This document shows positions 17,028 to 27,555 of a stretch of 64,000 nt of DNA, piece after piece. Source of the stretch: Wolbachia endosymbiont of Aedes albopictus (GTDB lineage: Bacteria; Pseudomonadota; Alphaproteobacteria; Rickettsiales; Anaplasmataceae). Position 1 is the stretch's first letter. Each line of letters begins with the position of its first letter. The position numbers and the translations under genes were made by a program. The stretch lies in NCBI RefSeq assembly GCF_024804185.1, contig NZ_CP101657.1:1-64000 (forward strand), written 5' to 3'. The notes under the pieces were generated by a model. That model made no database searches and was not told where the DNA came from. It saw only the letters and a list, made by a program, of their open reading frames with translations.

Positions 17028-18305
17028 TTAATCATTAACCGTTATAACATTGCCATTATTATTATGATTAACCGTTGCTTTTCCTAATTCTACCATTTTC
17101 TTAGTGATTACTATAGTGCTACCTTCAAAATCTCCGTTTCCAGCTGTATACATAACGTCAAGCAAAAGTGACTCCAAGATAGCACGTAACATTCTTGCAC
17201 CTGTTTTATAGCTTATAGCCTTTTTAGCAATAGCTGATATTGCTTCATCTGAAAACTCAAGGTTTACTTTGCTAAACGCAAGCAATGCTTTGTACTGTTT
17301 TATTAGTGCATTCCTTGGCTCTGTCAACACATATATTAAATCTTCATGATCCAACTCATCTAAAACAGCAGTTATTGGAACCCGCCCTACAAATTCGGGT
17401 ATTAAACCGAATTTGATTAAATCTTCAGGTTGAACATCATGTAAAGCATTCTTTTTCTTTTGCTCTTTAGACTGACTTATATCTGCTCCAAAGCCAACTG
17501 ACGTTCCCTTTTTTCTCGCCTCAATAATCTTATCGAGGCCTTCAAAAGCTCCTCCACAAATAAATAGTATGTTACTAGTATCCACTTGTATAAACTCTTG
17601 TTGTGGGTGTTTTCGCCCTCCTTGTGGCGGAACATAAGCAACTGTACCCTCTATAATCTTAAGCAGAGCTTGCTGGACCCCTTCACCTGAAACGTCACGG
17701 GTTATTGAGGTGCTTTCAGATTTTCTTGTAATCTTGTCTATTTCATCTATAAACACTATACCACGCTGTGCTTTTGCAATGTCATAATTTGCAGCTTGTA
17801 ATAAACGCGACAACACGCTTTCTACATCATCACCCACATAACCTGCCTCAGTTAAAGTTGTTGCATCAGCCATAGCAAATGGCACATCTGAAACTTTAGC
17901 AAGTGTTTTGGCTAGCAAAGTCTTACCAGAACCAGTGGGACCAATAAGCATTATATTTGACTTCTCGATTTCAATATCACTTATAGCATGAAATTGTACC
18001 ATGGATTGACAATGGTTATACATAGCTACAGATAAAACGTGTTGCGCGTGTTCTTGACCTACAACATGCTTGCTGAGAAAGTTTTTTATATCCTCAGGTT
18101 TCTTTAGTAATAGCTTCATATCAGATATACGATCTGAATTAAAAGATCTATCTTTCTTTTGACTTATTGCTTTATGGGATAATTCTATGCACTCATTACA
18201 AATAAACACCTTTAAACCATCCGAGGAGTTAGTAATCAATTTATCTACTTCATCTTGCGCCTTGTTGCAAAAAGAACAGTAGTGTAAATCATTGTTGTTA
18301 TCCAT
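17028..18305 (-). CDS. clpX: ClpXP protease ATP-binding subunit ClpX
   Basis: ClpX unfolds tagged substrates and feeds them to ClpP. The 425-residue protein has an N-terminal zinc finger (CSFC...CNEC), Walker [16 protein letters not shown], Walker [11 protein letters not shown], and the ClpP-docking loop region with IGF replaced by VGFGADIS. Its start codon overlaps the clpP stop by one base (TAATG), an arrangement that favours coupled translation. Confidence 0.98.
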   Translation of the reverse strand: MDNNNDLHYCSFCNKAQDEVDKLITNSSDGLKVFICNECIELSHKAISQKKDRSFNSDRISDMKLLLKKPEDIKNFLSKHVVGQEHAQHVLSVAMYNHCQSMVQFHAISDIEIEKSNIMLIGPTGSGKTLLAKTLAKVSDVPFAMADATTLTEAGYVGDDVESVLSRLLQAANYDIAKAQRGIVFIDEIDKITRKSESTSITRDVSGEGVQQALLKIIEGTVAYVPPQGGRKHPQQEFIQVDTSNILFICGGAFEGLDKIIEARKKGTSVGFGADISQSKEQKKKNALHDVQPEDLIKFGLIPEFVGRVPITAVLDELDHEDLIYVLTEPRNALIKQYKALLAFSKVNLEFSDEAISAIAKKAISYKTGARMLRAILESLLLDVMYTAGNGDFEGSTIVITKKMVELGKATVNHNNNGNVITVND

Positions 18306-18931
18306 TAACCCACCTTTTGTTTAACTTTAATATTTTCAATTTCAATATCTGTACGCTCAGCTATCACCTTGTCAATTAAGCCAATTTTCCTTGCTTCCTC
18401 AGGATCCATGAATTTATCTCTTTCCATCATTCCTTCAATTTTCTTTAGTGAATTTCCAGTATGTTTTTCATAAATTTGATTTAGTTTTTTCTTAACTCGC
18501 AAAATTTCATTAGCATGTATTTCTATATCAGTTGCTTGACCATGATAACCACCAGATGGCTGATGTATCATAATTCTTGAATGAGGTAGAGAGTAGCGCT
18601 TACCTTTTGTACCAGATGCAAGCAATAAGGAACCCATAGACGCAGCTTGACCTATACATAAAGTTGAAACGTCTGGGTTTATATACTGCATTGTATCGTA
18701 GATCGACAAACCAGCAGTTACAACACCACCTGGTGAGTTGATGTACATAAAAATGTCTTTATCGGGATTTTCCGATTCTAAAAATAAAAGCTGTGCTACT
18801 ATTACACTGGCCATGTTGTCCTCAATAGGACCTGTTACGAAAATTATTCTTTCTTTCACTAGTCTTGAATATATGTCATAAGCACGCTCACCGCGACTAG
18901 TTTGTTCAACTACAATTGGTATAAGAGTCAT
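18305..18931 (-). CDS. clpP: ATP-dependent Clp protease proteolytic subunit ClpP
   Basis: ClpP is a tetradecameric serine protease. The 208-residue protein carries the catalytic serine in [10 protein letters not shown] (Ser98), the histidine in [10 protein letters not shown] (His123) and a downstream Asp in [10 protein letters not shown]. Substrate-tunnel residues and the conserved YINSPGG motif are intact. The gene lies 11 bp after tig. Confidence 0.98.
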   Translation of the reverse strand: MTLIPIVVEQTSRGERAYDIYSRLVKERIIFVTGPIEDNMASVIVAQLLFLESENPDKDIFMYINSPGGVVTAGLSIYDTMQYINPDVSTLCIGQAASMGSLLLASGTKGKRYSLPHSRIMIHQPSGGYHGQATDIEIHANEILRVKKKLNQIYEKHTGNSLKKIEGMMERDKFMDPEEARKIGLIDKVIAERTDIEIENIKVKQKVG

Positions 18932-18942
18932 ACCTTTTCCTA

Positions 18943-20280
18943 TTAAATATTATCAAATAATTCCTTTAATTCTTTCACAGAAGCAATCTGCTCTTCTTTA
19001 CTAACTTTTTCTATTATATAATCTGTCACTTTATACTCAAGCGCTTGCCCTCTAACTAATTCTTGAAATTGTTTATTTGATTCAAAATGCTTAAGTACTC
19101 TGTCAAACGGTACATCCTTACTGACATATTGATTTACAATAACATTCAAAACATCATTTTGAGTTAATGATATTTTATGTTCTGCACTAAATTTCATAAA
19201 TAACATAGCAAGCTTTACACGTTTTTCAGCTTCTTTACGAGAATCATTTTGAGCACCCAGTTCTCCTTCCATTCTTTGTTGCTCCTGTTTTACTATGTCT
19301 GTGGGTAAATCAAAACTATAATTAGCATCCAAATAATCAAATAGCTCCTTTTTAATTAAGAGATTTCTCATTTCGGTGCACTGATCACCAATCATTTTTT
19401 TTGCATGACTTATTAGCAAAGAATAATCCTTAAAACCAATACTCTTAGCTATTTCATCATCATTTTCAAAATCTTTGGCAATGTGAATCTCATTAACTCG
19501 CACAGAAAAATCAGCTTCCTGTCCTGCAAGGGAAATGGCTTGGTAATTTTCGGGAAATTTCAACTTAAAGTTCTTTGTTTCTCCCTTTTTCATACCAGTT
19601 AATTGATCTTCAAAACCATTAATAAATGTGCCAGACCCTAAATTAACGGCAAAATTTTTGCTACTTCCACCCTGAAAGAGCTTATTCCTAATCCGCCCTT
19701 CAAAATCAATTATCAATTTATCCCCATCTTTCGCTTGATAAGAAGCATCATCAACAGAGGCGAAATTGGGGAACTTTGTTTTGATAGAATCAATAAATTC
19801 TTTTATATCTTCCTCTTCAATCTTTGCTTCAATTTTCTTTAAGTTTATTTTGTTAAGATCTATCATCGGTACTTCAGGCATCGACTCAAAAGATAGCTTG
19901 TATACAAAATTGCCCTCCTCATTTTCTTTGCCCAGATCTGGTAATGATATAACATCAATCTTAGGATAAATGTGAGACTTGACTTCAATTTTTTTCATCA
20001 AATCACTTGAGCAATAATCAATTGTATTATTTATCACATATTCCAAAGCTTCATTTTTATAATTTGCAACAACAAGGTCATAGGGCATCTTTCCAGCCCT
20101 AAATCCAGGTGATTTTGCATTTTCTGCTATCTCTTGCAACCTGGAATTTACCTTTTGTTTTATATAATCACTACTAACTGTGATTTCATACTCATACTTT
20201 AGTTTATCTATACTAAGCTCTTTGTAGGTATATACGCTACTTACTTCGACTGTATTTTGAGGTATATTATTAGACATCAT
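18943..20280 (-). CDS. tig: Trigger factor
   Basis: Trigger factor is the ribosome-bound chaperone and peptidyl-prolyl isomerase that meets nascent chains. The 445-residue protein has the N-terminal ribosome-binding domain with the signature-like [12 protein letters not shown] (canonical GFRxGKxP). A central FKBP-like PPIase domain ([31 protein letters not shown]) and a helical C-terminal chaperone arm follow. It heads the tig-clpP-clpX-lon run. Confidence 0.96.
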   Translation of the reverse strand: MMSNNIPQNTVEVSSVYTYKELSIDKLKYEYEITVSSDYIKQKVNSRLQEIAENAKSPGFRAGKMPYDLVVANYKNEALEYVINNTIDYCSSDLMKKIEVKSHIYPKIDVISLPDLGKENEEGNFVYKLSFESMPEVPMIDLNKINLKKIEAKIEEEDIKEFIDSIKTKFPNFASVDDASYQAKDGDKLIIDFEGRIRNKLFQGGSSKNFAVNLGSGTFINGFEDQLTGMKKGETKNFKLKFPENYQAISLAGQEADFSVRVNEIHIAKDFENDDEIAKSIGFKDYSLLISHAKKMIGDQCTEMRNLLIKKELFDYLDANYSFDLPTDIVKQEQQRMEGELGAQNDSRKEAEKRVKLAMLFMKFSAEHKISLTQNDVLNVIVNQYVSKDVPFDRVLKHFESNKQFQELVRGQALEYKVTDYIIEKVSKEEQIASVKELKELFDNI

Positions 20281-20435
20281 AATTCATTTATTAACATTTT
20301 AATTCATATCTTAATAGAGTCATTTTACCAGAATTTAAGTTAAACACAATCCTTAAGAACAGGTTTTTATACAAACAAAAGTGTATTTAGTGATTATAAA
20401 TTTTCCCTTAAAACCTAAGTTACATGACTTTAAAG

Positions 20436-20517
20436 TGCGGATAGAGGGACTTGAACCCCCACGAGCAAGCTCACCAGGACCTAAACCTGGCACGTCTACC
20501 AATTCCGCCATATCCGC
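20436..20517 (-). tRNA. tRNA-Leu (anticodon UAG)
   Basis: On the minus strand the acceptor arms GCGGATA and TATCCGC pair fully. The anticodon stem CCAGG/CCTGG holds the loop TTTAGGT, giving anticodon TAG. A short class II variable arm and the T-loop GGTTCAAGTCC follow. CCA is not encoded, unlike in tRNA-Leu(GAG) at 2847. Confidence 0.96.
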
Positions 20518-20657
20518 AAGAAATTTTCAGTACCCTATTATAGGTATTCCATTAAAAATATTCAAGGTTTAAAGTCTTACTTAATTTATAGTATTTACAC
20601 AATCAAAAAAGCTTATTAACATTTCTTAATGAAAGCTCTAAATCCTGAAAATCAATA

Positions 20658-21248
20658 ATGAGATTAATAACAAGCTTCCTACTCGCAATTTTTTTGATTA
20701 CACAAAGTGGTTGCACAACCCTTATAATAGGTGGTGTGGTGGCTACAGCGACAGCGATAACAATGCAGGACAAATCCTTGGGAAATATCATTGATGATAC
20801 AACTATGGTCATTAGAATTAATAAGGGGCTCTTAAAACATGGGCTATTTTCATCCATAAAGGTCAAAGTAAGTGAAGGAAGAGTATTGCTCATTGGAAGT
20901 GTTGACACTCCTGAAAAACAACTTACAGCAGAAAAAATAGCTTGGCAGCAAAAAGAAATTAAAGAAGTGATAAATGAAATAAGAGTAATACCAATTCAAA
21001 TGGCTTCCATGCTAGACACTACTGTAGATGGCATGATAACAGCGGAAATAAGAACAAGACTTCTGGGGAAAAGAAATATTAAATCAATTAATTATAGCGT
21101 TAATACGGTTGATAGAGTTGTTTATTTGATGGGTATAGCCCAAAATAAAGCGGAGTTAAAAGCTGTAATATCAATTGCAAGAAAAGTAAAGGGAGTAAAA
21201 CAAGTTGTAAGTTATGTACGATATAGGTACAGTAAATTACGCCATTAG
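20658..21248 (+). CDS. BON-domain lipoprotein
   Basis: The 196-residue protein starts with a lipoprotein signal (MRLITSFLLAIFLITQSGC, lipobox ending at Cys19). Two consecutive BON domains (OsmY/DolP type) follow, with the family pattern IKVKVSEGRVLLIGSVDTPE in the first and INYSVNTVDRVVYLMGIAQ in the second. Such proteins act at the periplasmic face of the outer membrane in envelope maintenance. The start is ATG 20658. It stands as the first of a plus-strand pair with gshB, 60 bp apart. Confidence 0.85.
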   Translation: MRLITSFLLAIFLITQSGCTTLIIGGVVATATAITMQDKSLGNIIDDTTMVIRINKGLLKHGLFSSIKVKVSEGRVLLIGSVDTPEKQLTAEKIAWQQKEIKEVINEIRVIPIQMASMLDTTVDGMITAEIRTRLLGKRNIKSINYSVNTVDRVVYLMGIAQNKAELKAVISIARKVKGVKQVVSYVRYRYSKLRH

Positions 21249-21308
21249 GCAAAAATCGCCTTCAAATTATAACATTTGTACAGTTGTGACAATAGGTAGA
21301 GAACATAA

Positions 21309-22238
21309 ATGAAAGTTGCTTTTCAGATGGATGAAAATATAAATTTTGAAACTGACACTACATTCGTGCTAATAAAGGAAGCACAAAGGAGGGGACATGA
21401 AGTTTTTATCTATGCTCCTAACAATTTAGCACTAAAGCTAAACCATCCAATTGCTCTGGCTCAGAAAGTCAATGTTGATGATTTTAGTTTTATCTCCAAA
21501 AAAGATGTAGCTATCAACTTGAATGAAATGGACATCATATTTATCAGACAAGATCCACCCTTTGATATGCGTTATATTACAACAACATATATCTTAGAAA
21601 AAACCAGCGCATTGGTAATTAACAATCCAACAGAAATAAGGAATTGTCCTGAAAAACTGATAACTTCATTATTTCCAGAGCTAATTCCGCCAACTTTGAT
21701 AACTGAAAATATATCACTGATTAGAGATTTTTACTGCAGTTATAAAGATATTATTCTGAAGCCGTTGTATAGTTATGGAGGAAACGATGTAATAAGAATA
21801 CGAGATGAAAACAGTATTCAAGTGGTAGTGGATCTCATGATAGCAAAATATGAATGTCCTGTAATTGTGCAATCATTTTGTAAAAACATAGATAAAGATA
21901 AAAGAATATTGCTACTTTATGGTCAACCAATTGGAGTAATAAAACGAGTTCCAAAAGTTAGTGGAGAGATCAGAACAAACATGCGACTTGGAGCAAGTTT
22001 TGACCCCACTCAAATGAATGATAGAGACAATCAAATATGTAACAAAATTGGTCCTGAATTAAAGAAAAGGGGGCTAATATTTGTTGGTATTGATATTATA
22101 GATGACTTCTTGCTCGAAATTAACACAACTTCACCCACGGGAGTAGTTTATATCAATAAATTATATAATATATCGCTAGAAAAAGACCTTTGGGATGTGT
22201 TTGAAGAAAAAGCAAGCAGCCATCAACTAAACCTGTGA
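21309..22238 (+). CDS. gshB: Glutathione synthetase
   Basis: This ATP-grasp ligase joins gamma-glutamylcysteine and glycine to make glutathione. The 309-residue protein has the GshB N-terminus (KVAFQMDENINF...LIKEAQRRGHEV), the substrate motif FIRQDPPFDMRY, the ATP-grasp lysine region DIILKPLYSYGGNDV and the terminal metal site LLEINTTSPTG. The 3' end overlaps murG on the opposite strand by 16 bp, a tail-to-tail overlap. Confidence 0.95.
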   Translation: MKVAFQMDENINFETDTTFVLIKEAQRRGHEVFIYAPNNLALKLNHPIALAQKVNVDDFSFISKKDVAINLNEMDIIFIRQDPPFDMRYITTTYILEKTSALVINNPTEIRNCPEKLITSLFPELIPPTLITENISLIRDFYCSYKDIILKPLYSYGGNDVIRIRDENSIQVVVDLMIAKYECPVIVQSFCKNIDKDKRILLLYGQPIGVIKRVPKVSGEIRTNMRLGASFDPTQMNDRDNQICNKIGPELKKRGLIFVGIDIIDDFLLEINTTSPTGVVYINKLYNISLEKDLWDVFEEKASSHQLNL

Positions 22239-23254
22239 ACAATTACCTTAACAAACTCAGTAGTCCCATTCTTTATCCCTGTTTTTTTTGTATTATTGGT
22301 CATATCACGCAATTTTTGAGAATTATTGAATAGATCAAATAGTAACTCTGTTAGATTTTTTTTTGCTTCACTATTCTGCTCAACTATCATAGCTGCTCCC
22401 GAATCTTCAATATATTTTGCATTATAAAATTGGTGGTTATCTTTTGAGTCAGGGTAAGGAATGTATATAGCAGCGCGCCTAGCGAGAGTGATCTCTGCTA
22501 TTGAAGTTGCTCCTGCTCTGCTAATTACCAAGTGAGCATTGGCCAATCTATTTTCCATATCATCAAAAAATTCACTCAATTCACAATCGATCTTTTCACT
22601 TTTGTATAGACTCTTGACCTTGTTTATATTTTTCTTCGTACATTGCTGCGTCACTCTAATTTTCTTTTTCATTTTAATAGTTAAATCACAAATTACGCTG
22701 CTTACTACATCATCAAAAAAATTTGCACCTTGGCTACCTGCTATGACTAATATGTTTAGGGCTTTCTCAGTGCTAGAATGGCTCTGTGCTTTTATATCAA
22801 TAAAATTTCCTGTAAAAACGCATTTACTACCTTCTGCATACTTAGTCTCCGGAAAGCTGGTTGCAATTAATTTTGCACTCTTGAAAAAGAATCTATTTAC
22901 TCTTCCTAAAACTGTATTTTGTTCATGTAAAATTATAGGTATAGAAAGAACCCTTGCTGCAAGAAGAGTTGGAAAAGAAGCATAGCTACCAAAACCAATT
23001 ACTAATCTTGGCTTCAATTTTCTGATTTTATATATTGCTAGCACACAACTATACATTAATAAAAGGAAAAACTTAAATTTGTTGCCGCTTGGTCTACGTA
23101 ATGGTAAAATATAGCTTTCTATGTCGATATTTTTATTTGTTTTTTTATCAGTGAATAATATGCAATTGTATCCTTGTGTCTTTAGTGCTTTTGCTAAGGC
23201 TATGGCCGGAAAGATATGCCCGCCTGTGCCACCTGTTGCTAAAATAATATCCAT
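22223..23254 (-). CDS. murG: UDP-GlcNAc:lipid I N-acetylglucosaminyltransferase MurG
   Basis: MurG makes lipid II at the inner membrane. The 343-residue GT-B protein has the glycine-rich GGTGGHIFPAIALA at the N-terminus, the IGFGSYASFPTLLAA and LHEQNTVLGRVNRF blocks, and the UDP-GlcNAc site VISRAGATSIAEI followed by IPYPDSKDNHQFYNA. It is intact. Wolbachia has no normal cell wall, but lipid II synthesis is retained, apparently for division. The start is ATG 23254. Confidence 0.95.
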   Translation of the reverse strand: MDIILATGGTGGHIFPAIALAKALKTQGYNCILFTDKKTNKNIDIESYILPLRRPSGNKFKFFLLLMYSCVLAIYKIRKLKPRLVIGFGSYASFPTLLAARVLSIPIILHEQNTVLGRVNRFFFKSAKLIATSFPETKYAEGSKCVFTGNFIDIKAQSHSSTEKALNILVIAGSQGANFFDDVVSSVICDLTIKMKKKIRVTQQCTKKNINKVKSLYKSEKIDCELSEFFDDMENRLANAHLVISRAGATSIAEITLARRAAIYIPYPDSKDNHQFYNAKYIEDSGAAMIVEQNSEAKKNLTELLFDLFNNSQKLRDMTNNTKKTGIKNGTTEFVKVIVHRFS

Positions 23255-23333
23255 TTGTAAATCTAGATTATTAACTGTTATTTAATAATTTGCACGTAGA
23301 ATTTTATTAAGCTTTATAATAGTTGAGTTAGAA

Positions 23334-23705
23334 ATGCCTGAAACTAATAGCAAAAAAGAACCTAATGAGAAAAATAAATCTCAAGAACAAAGAGAAGGCA
23401 GAGGCGGAGGTTTTTTAGAACTGCTAAAAAATATAATAAAAATTCTTTTCAATTCGGTTGTTGACCTACCTGAGCACGAGCAGCATAATAAAATGAAAAG
23501 CACTAATCTACAACAAGGTTTGGATACTAAAGGAAAAGGCCCAGAAGATCTTCATCCAAAGGCAAAGCTTGAAGTTAAAGAAGCAGCTAAGGGATTGAAA
23601 GAAGAGTTACAGAATTCTGATGCTGGTAATCAATCTATTGAAATTAAAGTGCCTAATCAAACTACTACCCAAGACATTGACAACTCTAAAACGATGGAAC
23701 GTTAG
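23334..23705 (+). CDS. Small charged protein of unknown function
   Basis: A 123-residue protein I do not recognise. The N-terminus is highly polar (KKEPNEKNKSQEQREGRGGG), followed by one short amphipathic or hydrophobic helix (FLELLKNIIKILFNSVVDL, about 27-45). A Lys/Glu/Gln-rich, probably disordered remainder follows. It starts at ATG 23334 and ends 1 bp before the convergent lpd gene. The composition and isolated position fit a Wolbachia-specific protein; no enzymatic motif is visible. Confidence 0.6.
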   Translation: MPETNSKKEPNEKNKSQEQREGRGGGFLELLKNIIKILFNSVVDLPEHEQHNKMKSTNLQQGLDTKGKGPEDLHPKAKLEVKEAAKGLKEELQNSDAGNQSIEIKVPNQTTTQDIDNSKTMER

Positions 23706-23706
23706 T

Positions 23707-25092
23707 TCAACTATTTAACGACTCATCATCTGCAACAAGCACTGATTCGTGTATCATCTCTGAAATGGTTGGATGAGGAAAAATCGTAGATTTTATGTCG
23801 AAGTCTGTTCCTTCTAGTTGCTTTACAAGAGCAAAATTGCTAATTAACTCCGTTACTTCTGCACCTATCATGTGGCTACCCAGAAGTTCGCCTGTCTTTT
23901 TGTCTATAATTGTTTTCACTAACCCTTCAGTTTCACTGAGTGCAATAGACTTACCATTAAAGTTAGAGTGAAATTTTCCTATTTTTACATCATACCCACC
24001 TTTTATTGCCTGTTCCTCAGTAAGGCCGATGCTCGCTACTTGTGGATGAGAATAAGTGCAATTTGGTATGCATTCTTTTTTTAATGCATGAGCACTTTTA
24101 CCAGCAATCTTTTCAACGCAGATCACAGCTTCATGGCTTGCTTTATGTGCTAAACATGGTGGACCAGCTACATCACCTATTGCATACACATTTGATTCAC
24201 TAGTTTCATACCATTCATTCATTTCAATAAAACCAGAAGGGCTTAATTTAATTTTTGTATTTTCTAAACCTATATTTTCAATATTTGCTTGAATTCCAAC
24301 CGCAACAATCACCCTATCAAATTCTTTGCTTTCACCACTACTTAGTAGCACTTGAGCAGAGTCTTTACTTTTAGTAAGAGCTTTTACGCTACTGTTTGTA
24401 TATATTTTTATCCCCTGTTTTGTGAATATTTCTTCTGCTAGGCCTGAAATGTCTTTATCCTCCAGCGGCAAAATAGTGCTCTTTATCTCTATGATTGTTA
24501 CATCAACCCCCAAAGTACTATAAAAACTTGCAAATTCTATTCCGATTGCACCAGACCCTATAATTAGTAGTGATTTTGGTAATTTTCCCGGCATCATAGC
24601 ATGCTGCGCATTCCATATTAAATCTCCATCTGCCTCTATTCCAGGCAGATTCCGTGACCTCACTCCTGTTGCTAAAATGATATGCTTGGAAACAATTTCT
24701 TGTTCTTCCTTATCGCCAGCAACTTTTATAGTACTATTGCCTGCAAGTTTACCAAAGCCTTGATGAACTTTGATGTTATTTTTTTTCATCAAATATGCAA
24801 CACCGCTTGACAATTTATCAACAACGTTTCTTGAGTATTGCACTATTGATTGTATATCAAAACTCGCTCCCTTTACTTCTATACCAAACTCTTTTGATCT
24901 TTTTATTAGCCTATAAATCTCAGATGCTCTAAGTAGTGATTTTGTTGGTATACATCCCCAATTTAAGCATATACCGCCTAAATTTTTTTCTTTTTCTACA
25001 ATTGCAGTTTTAAACCCAAGCTGTGCCGCCCTAATTGCTGCTATATAACCACCAGGACCGCTACCTATAACCGTAATATCATACTCATTCAT
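23707..25092 (-). CDS. lpdA: Dihydrolipoyl dehydrogenase (first copy)
   Basis: This FAD-dependent E3 component reoxidises lipoyl groups of 2-oxoacid dehydrogenase complexes. The 461-residue protein has the FAD-binding GSGPGGYIAAIRAAQLG, the redox disulfide GGICLNWGCIPTKS (CxxxxC), the NAD-binding GSGAIGIEFASFYSTLG, and the C-terminal dimer motif FPHPTISEMIHE with the catalytic His-Glu pair. A second E3 lies at 31476; two are needed if each serves a different complex (pyruvate versus 2-oxoglutarate). Which is which cannot be decided here. Confidence 0.94.
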   Translation of the reverse strand: MNEYDITVIGSGPGGYIAAIRAAQLGFKTAIVEKEKNLGGICLNWGCIPTKSLLRASEIYRLIKRSKEFGIEVKGASFDIQSIVQYSRNVVDKLSSGVAYLMKKNNIKVHQGFGKLAGNSTIKVAGDKEEQEIVSKHIILATGVRSRNLPGIEADGDLIWNAQHAMMPGKLPKSLLIIGSGAIGIEFASFYSTLGVDVTIIEIKSTILPLEDKDISGLAEEIFTKQGIKIYTNSSVKALTKSKDSAQVLLSSGESKEFDRVIVAVGIQANIENIGLENTKIKLSPSGFIEMNEWYETSESNVYAIGDVAGPPCLAHKASHEAVICVEKIAGKSAHALKKECIPNCTYSHPQVASIGLTEEQAIKGGYDVKIGKFHSNFNGKSIALSETEGLVKTIIDKKTGELLGSHMIGAEVTELISNFALVKQLEGTDFDIKSTIFPHPTISEMIHESVLVADDESLNS

Positions 25093-25170
25093 CAGTTTTT
25101 TTCGTATTCAAAAAGATTATATATAACAGATGGAACCCGTATGATCAATATTCAGGTAGCTAACAACATA

Positions 25171-25500
25171 GAAACGAAAAAACTTACTTGACAAACTCCG
25201 CCAGCCCCCTTATTATGATAATAAGGGTATTTGTGACTCAAAACTTGTTTTTGACCTGCAGGCTCAATGACAAAATTCAGTAAAAAACTCAGAGTATTTA
25301 TTGGCGGATTACATAAAATTATAGCGGCTGCATGTCTTTTTTATTTTTTCTACATTCAGCCAAATCGCGCTTATTTTAAGCGTTAGCACATTATTACAGC
25401 GCCACTTACAGTAATATAGAGTCAAAACTCGCTACTCGGGGCTTCTTTTGCCTTTTTTTTATTTGGTAAATTTCTTAAACATTTATAGCTAAACGACAAC
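25171..25500 (+). repeat. Promoter-bearing dispersed repeat, copy 2
   Basis: This is a near-identical inverted copy of the element at 12542 and a direct copy of that at 56178. It begins GAAACGAAAAAACTTACTTG and ends ...TAGCTAAACGACAAC. It lies between the lpd 5' end and the decayed IS110 element, and its promoter reads towards the transposase gene. No protein frame spans it. Confidence 0.75.
25188..25216 (+). promoter_or_regulatory. Conserved promoter in repeat copy 2
   Basis: TTGACA (25188-25193), 17 bp and TATTAT (25211-25216). It is close to consensus and is kept at the same place in all four copies. Transcription from about 25223 would traverse the repeat and could reach the IS110 transposase region. 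Confidence 0.65.
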
Positions 25501-25549
25501 CGTCATCCCGCTACGTGTTAGCACCGCGGCGGTTGTAAGTTAAAAATAT

Positions 25550-25752
25550 GTTATAAAAGAAACAAGAGGGAAGATAACTCTACTCACTATAGGAATAGAG
25601 CTATCACGGGCGTGTGCGCGGCGTTGGTGTTATAACAACCGTCTATATCAAGGTACACTAGCCCTATCCCTCGATACGTTTGAATAGTTGCATGGGACAT
25701 ATGTATGCACCCGTTTACAATCTTAAATCAATAAACTATCGAGGTTGTTAAT
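25550..25752 (+). ncRNA. Candidate IS110 left-end bridge RNA region
   Basis: About 200 bp of non-coding, structured-looking sequence precedes the transposase (including GGGCGTGTGCGCGGCG and several short complementary stretches). IS110-group elements are known to encode a bridge RNA in their left end. Position and length fit, but no fold was computed, and the IS110 or IS1111 subgroup was not determined. Confidence 0.3.
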
Positions 25753-26673
25753 ATGGTTACATCTTATCAAAACTTTATTGGTATTGACATCGGAAAATTT
25801 AAAAATGTTGTTGCGGTTCACACACAGAAGAGTGTTGTCGAATTTGATAATAATGCTTCTGGTTGGCAACAATTGTTTAAAAAGTTTTCAGGTATCTTAC
25901 CTAATTCTTTAGTAACTTTAGAAAATACAGGAAAATATGAGCTTGGTTTATCGCATTTTCTTATTGACAAGAATATCGCTGTACATCGAGCTAATACCCG
26001 TAAAGTAAAAAGCTTTATCTTGTCTCACGGAACTTTAGCAAAGTCTGATAAATCAGATGCAATGGCTCTTGCTCAGTATGCGCCATAGAACTCTTTCTCC
26101 CTACTTCTAAAGAACAATCAACTTTGATTGCACTTTGTCAACGTCGTGATGACCTTACACAAATGAGAGCCCAAGAGAAATGTAGGTTGGAAGCACCTGA
26201 AAATGACTACACAAAAAAAAGTTGCCAAAAAACCATTGACTTTTTTAACAGTCAGATAAATAAGCTCAATAATGCCATACAAAAAATCATTGATAAAAAT
26301 CTAGAGTTACAGAAGCGCCAAAAAATTCTGAGAACAGTGCCAGGAATAGGTCCAAAGTTATCACAAGATTTTGTGTGTCTGATGCCGGAGCTTGGCTACT
26401 TAAACAGAAAAGAAGTAGCAAGTCTTGCTGGAGTTGCACCGCATCCAAAAGAAAGTGGAAAAGCTATTGGTTATCGAAGAATAACAGGCGGTAGAAGCAA
26501 TGTTCGTACTAAGCTTTTTACGGCTGCAATGGCTGCTGCAAAGTCCAAATCTGCACTTGGTGCCTTTTATTCCAAGCTCATTGAAAGTGGTAAGAAGAAG
26601 ATGGTAAGCTCTAATGCGTAAAATTATGGTTATTGCTAATGCCAGGCTTAAAGAAGCAGTTAATGTGAATTAA
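25753..26673 (+). pseudogene. IS110-family transposase, two frameshifts
   Basis: The first frame (25753-26088) encodes the RuvC-like DEDD part: FIGIDIGKFKN, VTLENTGKYELG and KSDKSDAMALAQY. It ends at a premature stop after QYAP. Adding one base near 26081 would give QYGAIELFLPTSKEQSTLIALC and join the second frame. That frame carries the Tnp domain with VPGIGPKLSQDFV, GVAPHPKESGKAIGYRR and GGRSNVRTKLFTAAM. A second indel near 26606 truncates the end; removal of one base would restore MVALMRKIMVIANARLKEA to the stop at 26671. Both lesions are directly visible. Confidence 0.85.
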
Positions 26674-26693
26674 AAAATCTGCATAGAAAATAA

Positions 26694-26742
26694 GTTAACG
26701 AATATGTGCGTCCACACACACTTAAAGCACATATTCGTTAAC
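26694..26742. repeat. Perfect 16-bp hairpin 3' of IS110 transposase
   Basis: GTTAACGAATATGTGC (26694-26709) and its exact complement (26727-26742) enclose a 17-base loop. It is 21 bp past the reconstructed transposase stop. A related hairpin lies beside the second IS110 copy (58264-58330). It could be a terminator, part of the element end, or the insertion target. Confidence 0.7.
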
Positions 26743-26899
26743 CATAAAATCTAAGCAGTAACTGTTGTTTGATATAAAATTTTTCTATGATAAATTAGGG
26801 TGTTTATTGTCAAAAATGCATTTTCTAATTGAATAAAAATACAAAATTATAAACAAGAGTTGTAATAAAACTAAATTCAAAAAATTTAAAAAAAACATA

Positions 26900-27395
26900 G
26901 TTGATATGACGGTTCGTGGCGGTATGAAGGTTAAGCAATTCGTCATCCCGCTACTTGTTAGCGGGATCTCTTGTTAGCGGATGAGATACCGCGAATGAAT
27001 CGCGGTATGACGGTTCGTGATGGTATGACGGTTCGTGACGGTATAACGGTTCGCGGTGGTATGACGTAAGACTGCTGTCATCCCGCAGCGGGATCTCTTG
27101 TTAGCGGATGAGATACCGCGAATGAATCGCGGTATGACGGTCTGCGGCGGAATGACGGTTCGTGGCGGAATGAAGGTTAAGCAATTCGTCATCCCGCTTC
27201 TTGTTAGCGGGATCTATTGCCGAGATACCGCGAATGAATCGCGGTATGACGGTTCGTGACGGTATGACGGTTCACGGTGGCATGACGGTTCGTGGCGGAA
27301 TGAAGGTTAAGCAATTCGTTATCCCGCTGCTTGTTAGCGGGATCTATTGCTGAGATACCGCGGCGGTATGACGGTTCGCGGCGGCATGATGTAGA
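26900..27395. repeat. Palindromic repeat array
   Basis: About 500 bp are made of alternating short palindromes: GATACCGCGAATGAATCGCG-type units, GTCATCCCGCT...AGCGGGATCT units, and linkers such as GACGGTTCGTGGCGG. The order is repeated three to four times with variable spacing. There are no unique spacers and no cas genes. The remaining 27396-27555 up to the peroxiredoxin gene shows no recognisable feature apart from its presumed promoter. Confidence 0.8.
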
Positions 27396-27555
27396 ATTTT
27401 ATACTCACCAACTCAGTATTCCAATCTGGATTGTATCTTATCGGTAAACAAGAAGAGCTATTTGAGGAAGTTTTTATAGGACTAAAACCAAAGAAAACTT
27501 GCATATAAGTTTATCAAGTGTAAAATTAGAGTTGTTTTAAAAGAATAGGTCAATT

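Larger units (their letters stand above)
25540..26745 (+). mobile_element. IS110-family insertion sequence, inactivated
   Basis: The transposase gene here is of the IS110 type and is flanked by about 200 bp of non-coding sequence upstream and a perfect 16-bp hairpin downstream. IS110 elements lack clear terminal inverted repeats, so the limits given are approximate. Palindrome arrays adjoin on both sides. The transposase carries two frame disruptions, so the copy is probably dead. Confidence 0.75.
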
